Position numbers and translations under genes: made by a program. Source: Candidatus Thorarchaeota archaeon MP11T_1 (lineage in GTDB: Archaea; Asgardarchaeota; Thorarchaeia; Thorarchaeales; Thorarchaeaceae). From it: a DNA stretch of 24,834 bases. The stretch lies in contig PJET01000121.1 of assembly GCA_002825515.1 (NCBI GenBank), positions 1 to 24,834 of the forward strand, given 5' to 3'. This document shows positions 1 through 7,897 of this stretch, piece by piece. A model generated the notes under the pieces. That model searched no databases and had not been told where the DNA came from. It was given only the letters and a program-made list of their open reading frames with translations. The first letter of the stretch is position 1. Each line of letters opens with the position of its first letter.

Positions 1-780
1 ACAATTCTTAATCCCTGAGATTGTTTTAGCAAAAGCCCCCGGAACACCTCTAAACTCATCATGAGTTTTAGCGTTTGCTCCATCTATACTAACTTGAACA
101 AACTTCATTCCTGCTTTCTTGAACAACCGAACTCTGTCCGGATTAGAGAATGAAATTCCGTTTGTAGCAACAGCGACATATATTCCCCTTTCAGTTGCTC
201 TTCGAACTAGAGTTAGGATATCCGATCTTATCGTTGGTTCTCCACCAGAGAAAGCTAGAAACACAACTCCAGCATCAGCTAGTTTGTCAATGGTTTTGAG
301 CGCTTCATTTGTTGATAGTTCATCAAATCCTCTTTGGCCTGCACTCTCATAGCAATGTTTACACTTGAGGTTGCAAGATTTTGTCACGTTCCATACTACT
401 TGAAACGGAGCTCCAGGTGTGAATGGTTTTCTCACTCCAAATCTTGCGAGACCGCTGACAATGCTTGACATTGATCTTCGGAATATATCGTCGCTAAGGC
501 ATCTTTGTACAACATCTAGAGTCGTTCCAAAGACCATTGAGCCAATTCCCAATATTAATCGTAAAAGAACTGCTGAGATCTTGCACAGAACACAAGCAGT
601 TGATCTCTTTTCTGCAATCAGGTCCAGAGCAACATTGAGACGTGTATCTTTGTCAGACTGACAAGTCTTGGTAATTGTAACTAGCAAACCTTTGAACAGT
701 CTAAATGACGTCAGACTGGTAAGTACACTGATTCTCGAGTCTGTCTTCAATCTCCTCTTTTTCGTTTTCAGACCAACCAA
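1..780 (-). CDS. Radical SAM protein, partial (C-terminus beyond left edge)
   Basis: This is an iron-sulfur, S-adenosylmethionine-dependent radical enzyme. The minus frame shows the cluster motif C-N-L-K-C-K-H-C (bases 352-375), preceded by a G-A-P-F-Q-V-V-W-N-V-T-K strand. After it come the SAM-binding S-G-G-E-P-T motif, a V-A-T-N-G strand and a V-S-I-D-G segment. This order is typical of radical SAM proteins related to the heme-biosynthesis and SPASM families. The N-terminal part carries an extra C-V-L-C pair and a hydrophobic stretch, which I recall from an archaeal radical SAM subfamily. The frame is open from position 1 to an in-frame stop just upstream of 780. The start is unresolved: TTG at 780 or 750 are the only upstream choices that keep the whole N-terminal region, and the first ATG, at about 536, would remove it. 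The substrate is unknown, and any SPASM domain would lie outside the window. Confidence 0.85.
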   Translation of the reverse strand, partial: MVGLKTKKRRLKTDSRISVLTSLTSFRLFKGLLVTITKTCQSDKDTRLNVALDLIAEKRSTACVLCKISAVLLRLILGIGSMVFGTTLDVVQRCLSDDIFRRSMSSIVSGLARFGVRKPFTPGAPFQVVWNVTKSCNLKCKHCYESAGQRGFDELSTNEALKTIDKLADAGVVFLAFSGGEPTIRSDILTLVRRATERGIYVAVATNGISFSNPDRVRLFKKAGMKFVQVSIDGANAKTHDEFRGVPGAFAKTISGIKNC

Positions 781-787
781 TTAATTG

Positions 788-805
788 ATACCGACCAGTC
801 GGTAT
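788..805. promoter_or_regulatory. Perfect 8+2+8 inverted repeat, TetR-type operator candidate
   Basis: ATACCGAC-CA-GTCGGTAT has two perfect 8-base arms around a 2-base centre. It lies between a TATA-like element and the presumed start of the radical SAM gene, where a bound repressor would block transcription. The size, spacing and ACCGAC half-site resemble operators of TetR-family regulators (family knowledge). No such regulator gene is in the window. Confidence 0.55.
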
Positions 806-830
806 GTAACTTAATCTATGACACTCTTTG

Positions 831-841
831 GATATAATAGC
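831..841 (-). promoter_or_regulatory. TATA-like box for the radical SAM gene
   Basis: On the minus strand this reads CTATTATATC, a good archaeal TATA match. It would place the transcription start near 810, next to the inverted repeat at 788-805 and about 30 bases ahead of a TTG start at 780. Confidence 0.4.
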
Positions 842-980
842 TACGACTTAAGCAAGAAAAGGAACTTTTTGGCTAATTTCGCAGTAACTATCACCTCAAA
901 TGAAGATCTCTTCAACATTAGGGCTTCGATTTCTGACCTGAATTTAGCCGTGAACCCACCTCTTTACAACTCTTTCTAAA

Positions 981-2300
981 TCAATCACCTTCTTTTTGCC
1001 GCCTCTTCTTCTTATTGAATTGGTTAGGTGTTAGATTATTCAACGACTTTTGGTGTAAGATGTAAAGTATAACTAACCATGAAGGAATCACCGGATCGAA
1101 CCCAAGCACTATATAATAGAGAATAACTCCAATTGTAAAGAATCCTAGAAGATTATTGGCTCCAGACCATAGAGTGTCAAGCAATTTCTCCGTCTTAGGT
1201 TGTGCTTTATTTTCATTATACAGAATCAATATTGATGGACCAAGTAAAGAATACCAGATTGCTAAAAAGAGAAACCAAGAATCAGGATATACAAGAAGAA
1301 GAATGAATGTGCCCTCAGCAAAGTGGTGTGTATACTGCTTCTCTGGATTCGGTATTCCTATAAATCGTCTATAACTTCTGAAGAATAGGAAACCACCTAG
1401 AAATACAATCAACGCGAATTTTGGCACTGCCTCTCTAAAAACGGGAATCGCCGCTGTGAAAAGACGAGTTATACTTGTGCTATGATGATAGTCAAGAGTT
1501 TCAATAAAATTCACTCGAATAAAATCAGCAAATGAGTCTGGGAAATTCATAAAGAACATGATGTTGGGAGTCAGTAAGAGCAGAATCCCTAGTGTAACTC
1601 CAAATATTGCCTTGGCTGAAACTTCAACCGAATATTTGGAAGAACGATACACCGGAACCAGAAATGGGATGAACAACAAAATGAAGGGTTTGAAATTGAA
1701 AGCCAGTCCAATTAATAGCCCTACAACGAGAAAGCGTTTCAATGACCCCTTTTCTTTCTTCTGAAGGAGTAGCACCACATAGAGAACAAGAAGTATCACG
1801 AGCTGCGAAATCTGACCCAGAATTAAGTTCACGATATGTTGAGGGGCAATATAGATGAAAAAAAGCGTCTTCTCGAAGTTCCTTGTACGAATAGAAACTC
1901 CACTTGAAATGCAGACTTGATATGCCATCCAGAGAGTGGCCCAGTTCATGACCATCATCAATGATATGTTCAGGAAATATGAAACCTCTAATGGAATCCA
2001 TGTAAGTACGGACATAATCATTGCAAAAGCAGGGAAATATCTGTAAGGCAACCCATTTGGATTCACAGTATAGAGATCCTCCGGTGATACATGAAGAATC
2101 TGACCCGCCTCGTAGAACACATTCCAATCAAAGTAGTAGACTGTGTTTTCTAATTGATCTGACCAGCTTAGAATCAGAAAGACCAGAACCACGATAAGAT
2201 AGTATGATATGTTAAACACTAGTCCAACTTTCAGAAGACGTGAACTTCTGAAATATGCTAGAAACCTGACCTCTGGTTCTACTTCTGATTGGTCTATCAC
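981..2300 (-). CDS. GT87-type polytopic mannosyltransferase-like membrane protein
   Basis: This is a 439-residue protein with roughly ten hydrophobic segments. Near residues 56-90 it has a W/D-x-x-x-Y-x-A pattern (Y-F-D-W-N-V-F-Y-E-A-G), followed by D-L-Y and Y-R-Y-F-P-A-F. That arrangement is typical of the GT87 (DUF2029) family, integral membrane enzymes that use polyprenyl-phosphate mannose or a similar lipid-linked sugar for glycan or lipid glycosylation. The likely role is transfer of a sugar to a cell-envelope acceptor; the acceptor is unknown. I chose the GTG at 2300 because it overlaps the upstream gene's stop as GTGA and has a GGGGTG site ahead of it. A longer reading from 2393 would overlap that gene by almost 100 bases. 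The tail is basic and lysine-rich. Confidence 0.72.
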   Translation of the reverse strand: MIDQSEVEPEVRFLAYFRSSRLLKVGLVFNISYYLIVVLVFLILSWSDQLENTVYYFDWNVFYEAGQILHVSPEDLYTVNPNGLPYRYFPAFAMIMSVLTWIPLEVSYFLNISLMMVMNWATLWMAYQVCISSGVSIRTRNFEKTLFFIYIAPQHIVNLILGQISQLVILLVLYVVLLLQKKEKGSLKRFLVVGLLIGLAFNFKPFILLFIPFLVPVYRSSKYSVEVSAKAIFGVTLGILLLLTPNIMFFMNFPDSFADFIRVNFIETLDYHHSTSITRLFTAAIPVFREAVPKFALIVFLGGFLFFRSYRRFIGIPNPEKQYTHHFAEGTFILLLVYPDSWFLFLAIWYSLLGPSILILYNENKAQPKTEKLLDTLWSGANNLLGFFTIGVILYYIVLGFDPVIPSWLVILYILHQKSLNNLTPNQFNKKKRRQKEGD

Positions 2301-2854
2301 CACAATTGCACACCCCAAAGTATTGCTTGCGCGATCATCATGGCAATTGTTGATGACAACATGAGGCCAATCACAGTCGGAGCTTGCGGCCAATTATATC
2401 GACTTTTCCAACGTTCATCAAACAAGAAGAATGGCAAAAGCAGAACAAATCCCGCTAATAGAATGAATAGGAGGTTGGGTGCTTCAATATAGGGGCGTGC
2501 TCGAACAATTAGTAATGCGAAGCCCAAGAGCATCACTGGTGGGTGCATAGTAAGCCGCTCCAGAAGCATCCACTCTCTATTCTTGTCCCAATACTCCCGA
2601 CTTCTGAAACGTCTAAAGAAGGTGACATCCCAACCGGGTGTAACAATGAGGACAGGGAAGGCTATCATGACAATTAAATTCAGAAACCATGAACTCAGAC
2701 CAAAGATAAGCGAGAGGCAAGCGAAGTAATTCACAAATCGGCTGAGATATCGACGTCTGAACTGAAGCTCATCGATTAACTTGCGTTCAACTAGCCAGAC
2801 TCGAAATGCTAGGAATATCAATCCAATGATTACTAGCAACACTGTCTGACTCAA
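2297..2854 (-). CDS. Polytopic membrane protein of unknown function, paired with GT87 gene
   Basis: I do not recognise the family. The 185-residue product has about five hydrophobic segments (near residues 4-20, 42-60, 61-75, 105-150 and 160-182). Between them is a basic and aromatic loop around residues 75-98 containing F-F-R-R-F-R-S-R-E-Y-W. It lies directly upstream of the GT87-like gene, and its TGA stop overlaps that gene's GTG start, so translation is probably coupled and the two proteins probably share an envelope-glycan role (inference). The start is TTG at 2854, with a GAGGG site about 10 bases before it. A TATA-like TTTATTTATC on the minus strand near 2970-2985 could drive the unit. 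Confidence 0.65.
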   Translation of the reverse strand: MSQTVLLVIIGLIFLAFRVWLVERKLIDELQFRRRYLSRFVNYFACLSLIFGLSSWFLNLIVMIAFPVLIVTPGWDVTFFRRFRSREYWDKNREWMLLERLTMHPPVMLLGFALLIVRARPYIEAPNLLFILLAGFVLLLPFFLFDERWKSRYNWPQAPTVIGLMLSSTIAMMIAQAILWGVQLW

Positions 2855-3049
2855 ATTATCAATCCCTCGGTAAAGACCATCTGAAGGTGTACACTCTTAT
2901 AGGGATTTTCGTGATTTTGCAAACAGATGGTTTGGAAACTATTACTAGCTGATTCCAGACAATACGAACAAACGATAAATAAAATCCTCCTGACACAATA
3001 ATGATTCTTGACAGTGTCTAGAGTCAATATTGGAAATGGTGTGAAGTAA

Positions 3050-3496
3050 ATGGGATTCCTTAGTAGGCTTAAAGCGCCCAATGCGAGCCTAGCAGTGATG
3101 CTTGACAAGGGAACATTTAGTCTAAATGAACCACTGCAAGGCAGGTTTGAGATCTCTTCAAATGAAGAATTCGACGCTGATGAACTTCGTATTGAAATCC
3201 GGGTCAATGAATGGACCCGTGCAACAGAGCAGAAGACTACCGGACAGCAACAAGTCCCTGTGACTGCTCAGCAGAACAGCACTCTGCACCAAGGCAAGCT
3301 CACTGTTGCAGGTGGAAGGCATTTTACAGATGGTCACAGCGAATCCATCCCGTTTAGCCTCTCCTTACCTTCAAACGTACCCCCGACATACCGTAGCCAG
3401 AACGCTCGAAATACTTGGGTGATGAAGGGCGTAATTGGCGTCAAGGGCAGACCTGATGTGACCAGTCACGAAATGGAAGTCGTAATCACCTACTAA
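3050..3496 (+). CDS. Arrestin-like (Spo0M/arrestin-fold) single-domain protein
   Basis: This is a 148-residue soluble protein that reads as one beta-sandwich. It begins with an amphipathic segment and then L-N-E-P-L-Q-G-R-F-E-I near residues 26-36, the usual start of an arrestin N-domain. A long D-E-L-R-I-E-I-R-V strand follows. After it come a polar insert, F-S-L-S-L-P and P-P-T-Y-R near 107-121, and closing strands W-V-M-K-G-V-I-G-V-K-G. That succession matches arrestin-fold proteins such as Spo0M and the N-domain of Vps26 and arrestins, but with only one domain where Spo0M and arrestins have two. Arrestin-fold proteins are adaptors, so a binding rather than an enzymatic role is likely; the partner is unknown. 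A GGTG site lies eight bases before the ATG. It is monocistronic. Confidence 0.72.
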   Translation: MGFLSRLKAPNASLAVMLDKGTFSLNEPLQGRFEISSNEEFDADELRIEIRVNEWTRATEQKTTGQQQVPVTAQQNSTLHQGKLTVAGGRHFTDGHSESIPFSLSLPSNVPPTYRSQNARNTWVMKGVIGVKGRPDVTSHEMEVVITY

Positions 3497-3627
3497 TCAG
3501 TCCATTTCATGGAATAATCACTTGTTTCAATCGCCAATAAATCATCGCCGTCATAGATTTTCCTCCTCAATTTGAGCACGTTAAGCTTACACTGGTTTAT
3601 TGCGAAAGAATCATTTCTGATTGCTTA

Positions 3628-3638
3628 CCATTATATGC
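3628..3638 (+). promoter_or_regulatory. TATA-like box for threonine dehydratase gene
   Basis: CCATTATATGC matches an archaeal TATA box. It predicts a start of transcription near 3660, about 25 bases before the GTG start, leaving room for the GGAGATGA ribosome-binding site at 3671-3678. Confidence 0.45.
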
Positions 3639-3685
3639 TAGAATCTAACTGAATAGTACTCTTTTCAATTGGAGATGATTCTACG

Positions 3686-4654
3686 GTGGAAATACCTACA
3701 TTCCGAGATGTGTTAGTTGCTCAACATCGCATTAATCACTACTTGAAACCCACTCCATTACTTAGTTATCCATCGCTCAACGAAGTAATTGGAGCAGAGG
3801 TATATATCAAACATGAGAACTGTCAACCAGTAGGAGCTTTCAAGGTCCGGGGTGGAATAAACCTTGTAGCACAACTCTCTGATGAAGAGAAGGAACGGGG
3901 AGTAATAGGCGCTTCGACAGGGAACCATGGTCAATCGATCGCATATGCATCCAAGATCTTTGGAGTAAAATCCACTATTGTAGTGCCTGAGAATTCTAAT
4001 CCTGGAAAGATAGCTGCGATGAAAGCATTAGGTGCTGAGATAGTCTTCCATGGTGCCACTTTCGATGAGGCAAGGCTTCATTGTGAAGAACTCGCCAAGG
4101 TCCATGGTTATCGTTATATCCATTCAGGGGATGAACCTGATTTGATTGCTGGTGTAGCAACTGAAACCCTTGAAATGCTTCAAGAAGAACCTGCGATTGA
4201 AATTATTATTGTACCAGTAGGAGGAGGAAGTGGTGCTGCTGGCGCATGCATTGTTGCCAAGTCTATTAATCCCGAAATCAAGGTCATCGGTGTCCAATCT
4301 GAAGCCTCCCCTGCTGCACATGACTCCTGGAAACAGGGGCGTCTTGTCGAGCGACCCAATCGTACTTCCGTGGAAGGCCTTTCGACTGGAACTGCATTTG
4401 AACTTCCTCAAAGAATCTTACGGGAACACTTGGATGAATTTATGCTAGTTAGTGAACAAGAGATTATGAGGGCTACAGTGTGGATGATTCAATATGCACA
4501 CACACTCGCAGAAGGAGCGGGAGCCGCACCACTTGCAGCAGCATACAAGATTAAGGATAGCTTGAAAGGAAAGAAGATTGGACTCATTTGTTCTGGCGGA
4601 AATCTGTCGCTTATAAAACTGCAAGAGGCTCTTAACGTCGCGGAAGACGGATAG
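3686..4654 (+). CDS. Threonine dehydratase (PLP fold type II), no ACT domain
   Basis: It catalyses PLP-dependent deamination of L-threonine (possibly also serine) to the 2-oxo acid and ammonia in the cytosol, the first step toward isoleucine or a catabolic step. The PLP lysine is K53 in G-A-F-K-V-R-G-G. Also present are S-T-G-N-H-G-Q (77-83), which holds the cofactor, the glycine-rich phosphate loop V-G-G-G-S-G (178-183), and C-S-G-G-N (302-306) near the pyridine nitrogen. At 322 residues it is a catalytic domain only, with no C-terminal ACT domain, so isoleucine feedback as in biosynthetic IlvA is not expected. The GTG start has a strong GGAGATGA site seven bases upstream. A related serine/threonine racemase or dehydratase activity cannot be excluded. 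It is monocistronic and convergent with the next gene. Confidence 0.9.
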   Translation: MEIPTFRDVLVAQHRINHYLKPTPLLSYPSLNEVIGAEVYIKHENCQPVGAFKVRGGINLVAQLSDEEKERGVIGASTGNHGQSIAYASKIFGVKSTIVVPENSNPGKIAAMKALGAEIVFHGATFDEARLHCEELAKVHGYRYIHSGDEPDLIAGVATETLEMLQEEPAIEIIIVPVGGGSGAAGACIVAKSINPEIKVIGVQSEASPAAHDSWKQGRLVERPNRTSVEGLSTGTAFELPQRILREHLDEFMLVSEQEIMRATVWMIQYAHTLAEGAGAAPLAAAYKIKDSLKGKKIGLICSGGNLSLIKLQEALNVAEDG

Positions 4655-4718
4655 AGTGTGTAAGTTTTGTAATTTTGTTGACTATGAAGCACGAAACTAT
4701 ATTCCTCTTCCGAGCATG

Positions 4719-5165
4719 CTACAAAAAGAACTCCGGGAATGAGTTCTGCAACTCCTTCAACTTCCTAATTTCATCGTGAAGCCATCTGTCATTTGAATCC
4801 TCCCAAGGAAAAAGCGGATGTTGCATTGTTTCCACTGTGGGCAAGTAGATCCATACCACTTCAGTTATCCATTCATTATTCTCTTTGATTAACCCCTCTC
4901 TTTTTGTTCGTTCGTATAGGCCCAGCTCTACACCTTCTATCCTATCAAAATACTCTAAATCCTCCTTATCGACCAAGAAGCAGACAGCGAGTATCTCCGA
5001 TTGCTCTTCAATTATGGCAAATGGATACCATGCCATATCTGGACTATACACTCTTCGGAGGCCAGGAACCCTGCATACTCTGCAATTTTGATATTTTTTC
5101 CAAATTCCTCTTGTAATGAAAGTACCATAACCGACCAGCCACTGTTTGGAGCTCGATGATGACAT
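4719..5165 (-). CDS. Gamma-glutamylcyclotransferase-like (AIG2/GGCT fold) protein
   Basis: The 148-residue product has the GGCT-family glycine loop V-G-Y-G-T-F-I at residues 11-17. It also has L-x-x-F-D-R-I-E-G-V-x-x-G-x-Y-E-R at 70-86, where E77 aligns with the catalytic glutamate of human GGCT (family knowledge). Members form 5-oxoproline from gamma-glutamyl amines or open and close gamma-glutamyl linkages; the substrate here cannot be read from sequence. It contains a cysteine pair, C-R-V-C, near 28-31, and is probably cytosolic. It follows the DUF1846 gene by 33 bases on the same strand and is likely co-transcribed. The ATG has a GAGG site about nine bases upstream. Confidence 0.72.
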   Translation of the reverse strand: MSSSSSKQWLVGYGTFITRGIWKKYQNCRVCRVPGLRRVYSPDMAWYPFAIIEEQSEILAVCFLVDKEDLEYFDRIEGVELGLYERTKREGLIKENNEWITEVVWIYLPTVETMQHPLFPWEDSNDRWLHDEIRKLKELQNSFPEFFL

Positions 5166-5198
5166 TCTGACTGCCTCTACTCAATGGTAATCATCAGT

Positions 5199-6728
5199 TT
5201 ACCAATTATTGACTAGTGGTATTCTAGCGTCTGTTGTCAAATTCAGACCTAATTCTATCAAAGCTCTCTCACACCCTCGTCCAATAAGATGAGTACTGTG
5301 CATCTCGCATCCCTGAAGTTCCGTCAGGACATTGATACATTCTGTAGCGTTCGGATTGAAAACAGCACTGACAGCAAGAGCATCAAGTACTTCTTTTACA
5401 TCTAAACTTGTATCCACAACACCCATCTGTCCTTTGAGTTTCATGATACTCTCAATAATGATTGGCGAAAGAACATCTATTTCGTCTGGAATGCCAGCTA
5501 AGTATTTGACAGCATTGAGGAGCGCAGCAGACTCCGAATTAAGAATCTTTGACCGCTTCCCAGTGAGAATGACTAGAGTGCCATCTCTAGTGTATATCTC
5601 AATTGCAGCTCCTGTAAGCATTTCTACATGCATACTCTTTGCTTTCTTCGAACTTTCTTCCAAGGCTTTGTTTGCTCGAATTGCTACAGTGCGATGCTCA
5701 GGTTTGGCATTCACGAGTTGCATTATTTTATCCATGCGTTCAAGAGTATCATGGGTGACGTTACCCTCAACGAAATCTCGCTGATATTGATAGTATCTTC
5801 GTACAATCTCATCAATACTTGCTTCTCGTACTACGCTGTCGTCCACTATTCCCTCTTTGGCCATGTTGACACCAACATCTGTAGGACTCTTGATTTCTGC
5901 CAAGGGGTCTCCTTCAGGTGCTATCTTCTCGATGATTTTCTTAATGATGGAAAAATTCTCTACATCTCTATTGTAGTTGATTGCTTCAATATTGTAAGCT
6001 TCCTTATGAAACGGATCGATGCAATTGTAATCTCCAATATCAGCCGTTGCAGCTTCATAAGCAATATTCACGGGATGATTGAGAGGTAGATTCCATATTG
6101 GAAAAGTTTCGAATTTTGCAAAGTTACTCATCAACCCATCCTTTCTATCATGATATATCTGACTCATAGCAAAGCTCATCTTTCCACTGCCAGGTCCTGG
6201 TGCTGTGATGATGATAATCTTCCTGTCAGTATCCACATGCTCTAGTTTTCCATAACCCTCATCACTAACTACCGTGTCTAGATCTGTGAGATAATTAGTA
6301 ATTTCTCTGTTTGTGAATACTCTTATTCCTCTGTTTTCAAGACGTTGCCGAAACTTGTCAGATGTGGGTTCCCCACTGTATCTGTTTATCACCACGGCAG
6401 AAACGTCTAGTTCCAACTCTTTCAGGTCACCTATGTCCCGTAGTATTTGGTCGTCATATGTTAGATTAAAATCACGACGTATTTTTCGTCGCTCGATATC
6501 TTTTGCACTAATGCAGTGAATAATCTCAATATTGTTCCCTAACTGTTTAAGCATCTGGACCTTGGTATCGACAGCAAAACCAGGTAGCACTCTTGACGCA
6601 TGATGGTCATATCTGAGCTTCCCCCCAAACTCAAGGTAGAGCTTGTCAAACTGATTGACTCTTTCCATAATCCGCCTAATTTGAGCAGAGAGATACCGTG
6701 GAGTATCAAACCCTTTCTTTCTTATCAT
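5199..6728 (-). CDS. DUF1846 family protein
   Basis: This 509-residue protein matches the DUF1846 family in length and sequence. The N-terminus is K-K-G-F-D-T-P-R-Y. The first domain carries F-G-G-K-L-x-x-D-x-H-A-S-R-V-L-P-G-F, followed by a Rossmann-like segment. A glycine-rich phosphate-binding loop, A-P-G-P-G-S-G-K-M, lies near residue 180, and further on is F-P-I-W-N-L-P-L-N-H-P-V-N. The family has solved structures but, as far as I know, no established biochemical role. The P-loop-like motif suggests nucleotide or phosphate binding. I chose ATG 6728 because family N-termini begin close to K-K-G-F-D-T and a GAGTGATG site precedes it; GTG 6737 and ATG 6734 are alternatives. It leads a probable two-gene unit with the GGCT-like gene and is divergent from the SDR gene. 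Confidence 0.85.
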   Translation of the reverse strand: MIRKKGFDTPRYLSAQIRRIMERVNQFDKLYLEFGGKLRYDHHASRVLPGFAVDTKVQMLKQLGNNIEIIHCISAKDIERRKIRRDFNLTYDDQILRDIGDLKELELDVSAVVINRYSGEPTSDKFRQRLENRGIRVFTNREITNYLTDLDTVVSDEGYGKLEHVDTDRKIIIITAPGPGSGKMSFAMSQIYHDRKDGLMSNFAKFETFPIWNLPLNHPVNIAYEAATADIGDYNCIDPFHKEAYNIEAINYNRDVENFSIIKKIIEKIAPEGDPLAEIKSPTDVGVNMAKEGIVDDSVVREASIDEIVRRYYQYQRDFVEGNVTHDTLERMDKIMQLVNAKPEHRTVAIRANKALEESSKKAKSMHVEMLTGAAIEIYTRDGTLVILTGKRSKILNSESAALLNAVKYLAGIPDEIDVLSPIIIESIMKLKGQMGVVDTSLDVKEVLDALAVSAVFNPNATECINVLTELQGCEMHSTHLIGRGCERALIELGLNLTTDARIPLVNNW

Positions 6729-6798
6729 GAGCATCACTCAGAGAGTTGTAGTCAAATCAACCAAAATCATTACATTACCCGAGGTTGTCTTCATCCCT

Positions 6799-6809
6799 TC
6801 TATAAAACC
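6799..6809 (+). promoter_or_regulatory. TATA box upstream of SDR gene
   Basis: TCTATAAAACC is a strong TATA match and predicts transcription from about 6830. That leaves a leader of about 125 bases if translation starts at TTG 6955, or a very short one if it starts at ATG 6841. Confidence 0.45.
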
Positions 6810-6954
6810 TTCGAACGATGTGGAAAAATCATGCTAATGGATGTCAGATTTTCGTATTCATCCTTATTGGCAAAAAGGTGAAATGAAGGTAGATTCTGAC
6901 TTTTCATTGCAGAAACAAAATGTCTGGATAATCTGGACAATAGGACGTGAGAAA

Positions 6955-7797
6955 TTGGGAGAGCTGGATAATAGAATTGTTGTCGTGACTGGCGGCTCAA
7001 GCGGAATCGGAAAAGCAACTGTAGAGTTATTCGTAAAAGAAGGGGCTCGAGTGGTCGTTGCTGACATTCAAGATAAGCTGGGGCAACAGCTTGCAGAGAG
7101 TCTAGGAGATAGTGCCACATTCATACATACTGATGTTAGTTTGGAGGATGACGTAATAGGAATGATAGATCATGCTGTTAATTCCTACGGGCGTCTTGAT
7201 TGTATTGTCAATAATGCGGGTATGGGTGGGGTTCAGGGCGAAATCGAATCAATACCTGTTTCAGGATTTGACCATACAATGGGTGTGTTGCTTCGTGGAG
7301 TGTTCTTAGGCATGAAACATGCAGCATCTATTATGAAACGCCAAGGCAAGGGGAACATCATAAATATCGCAAGCATTGCTGGTCTACGCGGCATCTCTCA
7401 AAACCATCCATATAGTGCAGCAAAAGCAGCAGTCATACAATTGACTCGCACTGTAGCAATGGAATTAGCACCATATCAAATCCGTGTAAATAGCATATGT
7501 CCTGGGTCGATTGTAACTTCAATATTCGGTGTTTCTAAGGGACTGTCCTTTGCTGATAGTGCGAGTAAATATGAGGATTTGAAACGACTCTTCGAGAAAG
7601 CCCAACCTCTTCAACAGGCTGGACTTCCTGAAGACATTGCTAAAGCAGCCCTCTGGCTAGCTAGCGATAACTCGAGCTTTGTCACTGGACATGCTTTGGT
7701 GGTGGATGGAGGAATGAGTGCTGGACAAATTTGGTCGCGTCAGATGAGGTTCACAGCGATGATAGAGTCCACCCTTGGATTTACTCCATCTGAGTAG
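6955..7797 (+). CDS. Short-chain dehydrogenase/reductase (classical SDR, probably NAD-dependent)
   Basis: This is a Rossmann-fold oxidoreductase of the classical SDR family. Numbered from TTG 6955, it shows the cofactor motif T-G-G-S-S-G-I-G (12-19) and an aspartate at the end of strand 2 (D37), which favours NAD over NADP. N-N-A-G is at 86-89 and the catalytic S140, Y153 and K157 lie in I-A-S and Y-S-A-A-K. The C-terminal G-x-A-L-V-V-D-G-G is also typical. The L-L-R-G-V-F-L-G-M-K-H-A-A helix resembles alcohol dehydrogenase-like SDRs; the substrate is unknown. The frame is open from ATG 6841, but the extra 38 residues are not typical of SDRs. TTG 6955 has a GGACGTGA site four bases upstream and puts the first strand at the usual place, so I prefer it. 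The 280-residue length is normal. Confidence 0.88.
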   Translation: MGELDNRIVVVTGGSSGIGKATVELFVKEGARVVVADIQDKLGQQLAESLGDSATFIHTDVSLEDDVIGMIDHAVNSYGRLDCIVNNAGMGGVQGEIESIPVSGFDHTMGVLLRGVFLGMKHAASIMKRQGKGNIINIASIAGLRGISQNHPYSAAKAAVIQLTRTVAMELAPYQIRVNSICPGSIVTSIFGVSKGLSFADSASKYEDLKRLFEKAQPLQQAGLPEDIAKAALWLASDNSSFVTGHALVVDGGMSAGQIWSRQMRFTAMIESTLGFTPSE

Positions 7798-7897
7798 CAA
7801 TTAATCGAAAATCAATGAATCTCAAGGATTAAGAGATTGTATCGAAAGATGTTAAAGTGACTTTCATCTGAAAAGAAGAGTCTCTGGTGAATTGACC

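Noticed and set aside
1624..2127. 167-residue minus frame inside the GT87 gene
   Set aside because: Shadow frame on the same strand as a well-supported multi-helix glycosyltransferase; no membrane pattern or motif of its own.
2851..3207. 118-residue minus frame upstream of the membrane protein gene
   Set aside because: It lies antisense to the arrestin-like gene, is low in complexity (Ser-rich) and overlaps the next gene's start; the plus frame has clear domain structure.
6841..6954. N-terminal extension of the SDR protein from ATG 6841
   Set aside because: The 38 residues do not fit the SDR fold, and TTG 6955 has a good GGACGTGA site. It remains possible because the TATA box fits 6841 too.
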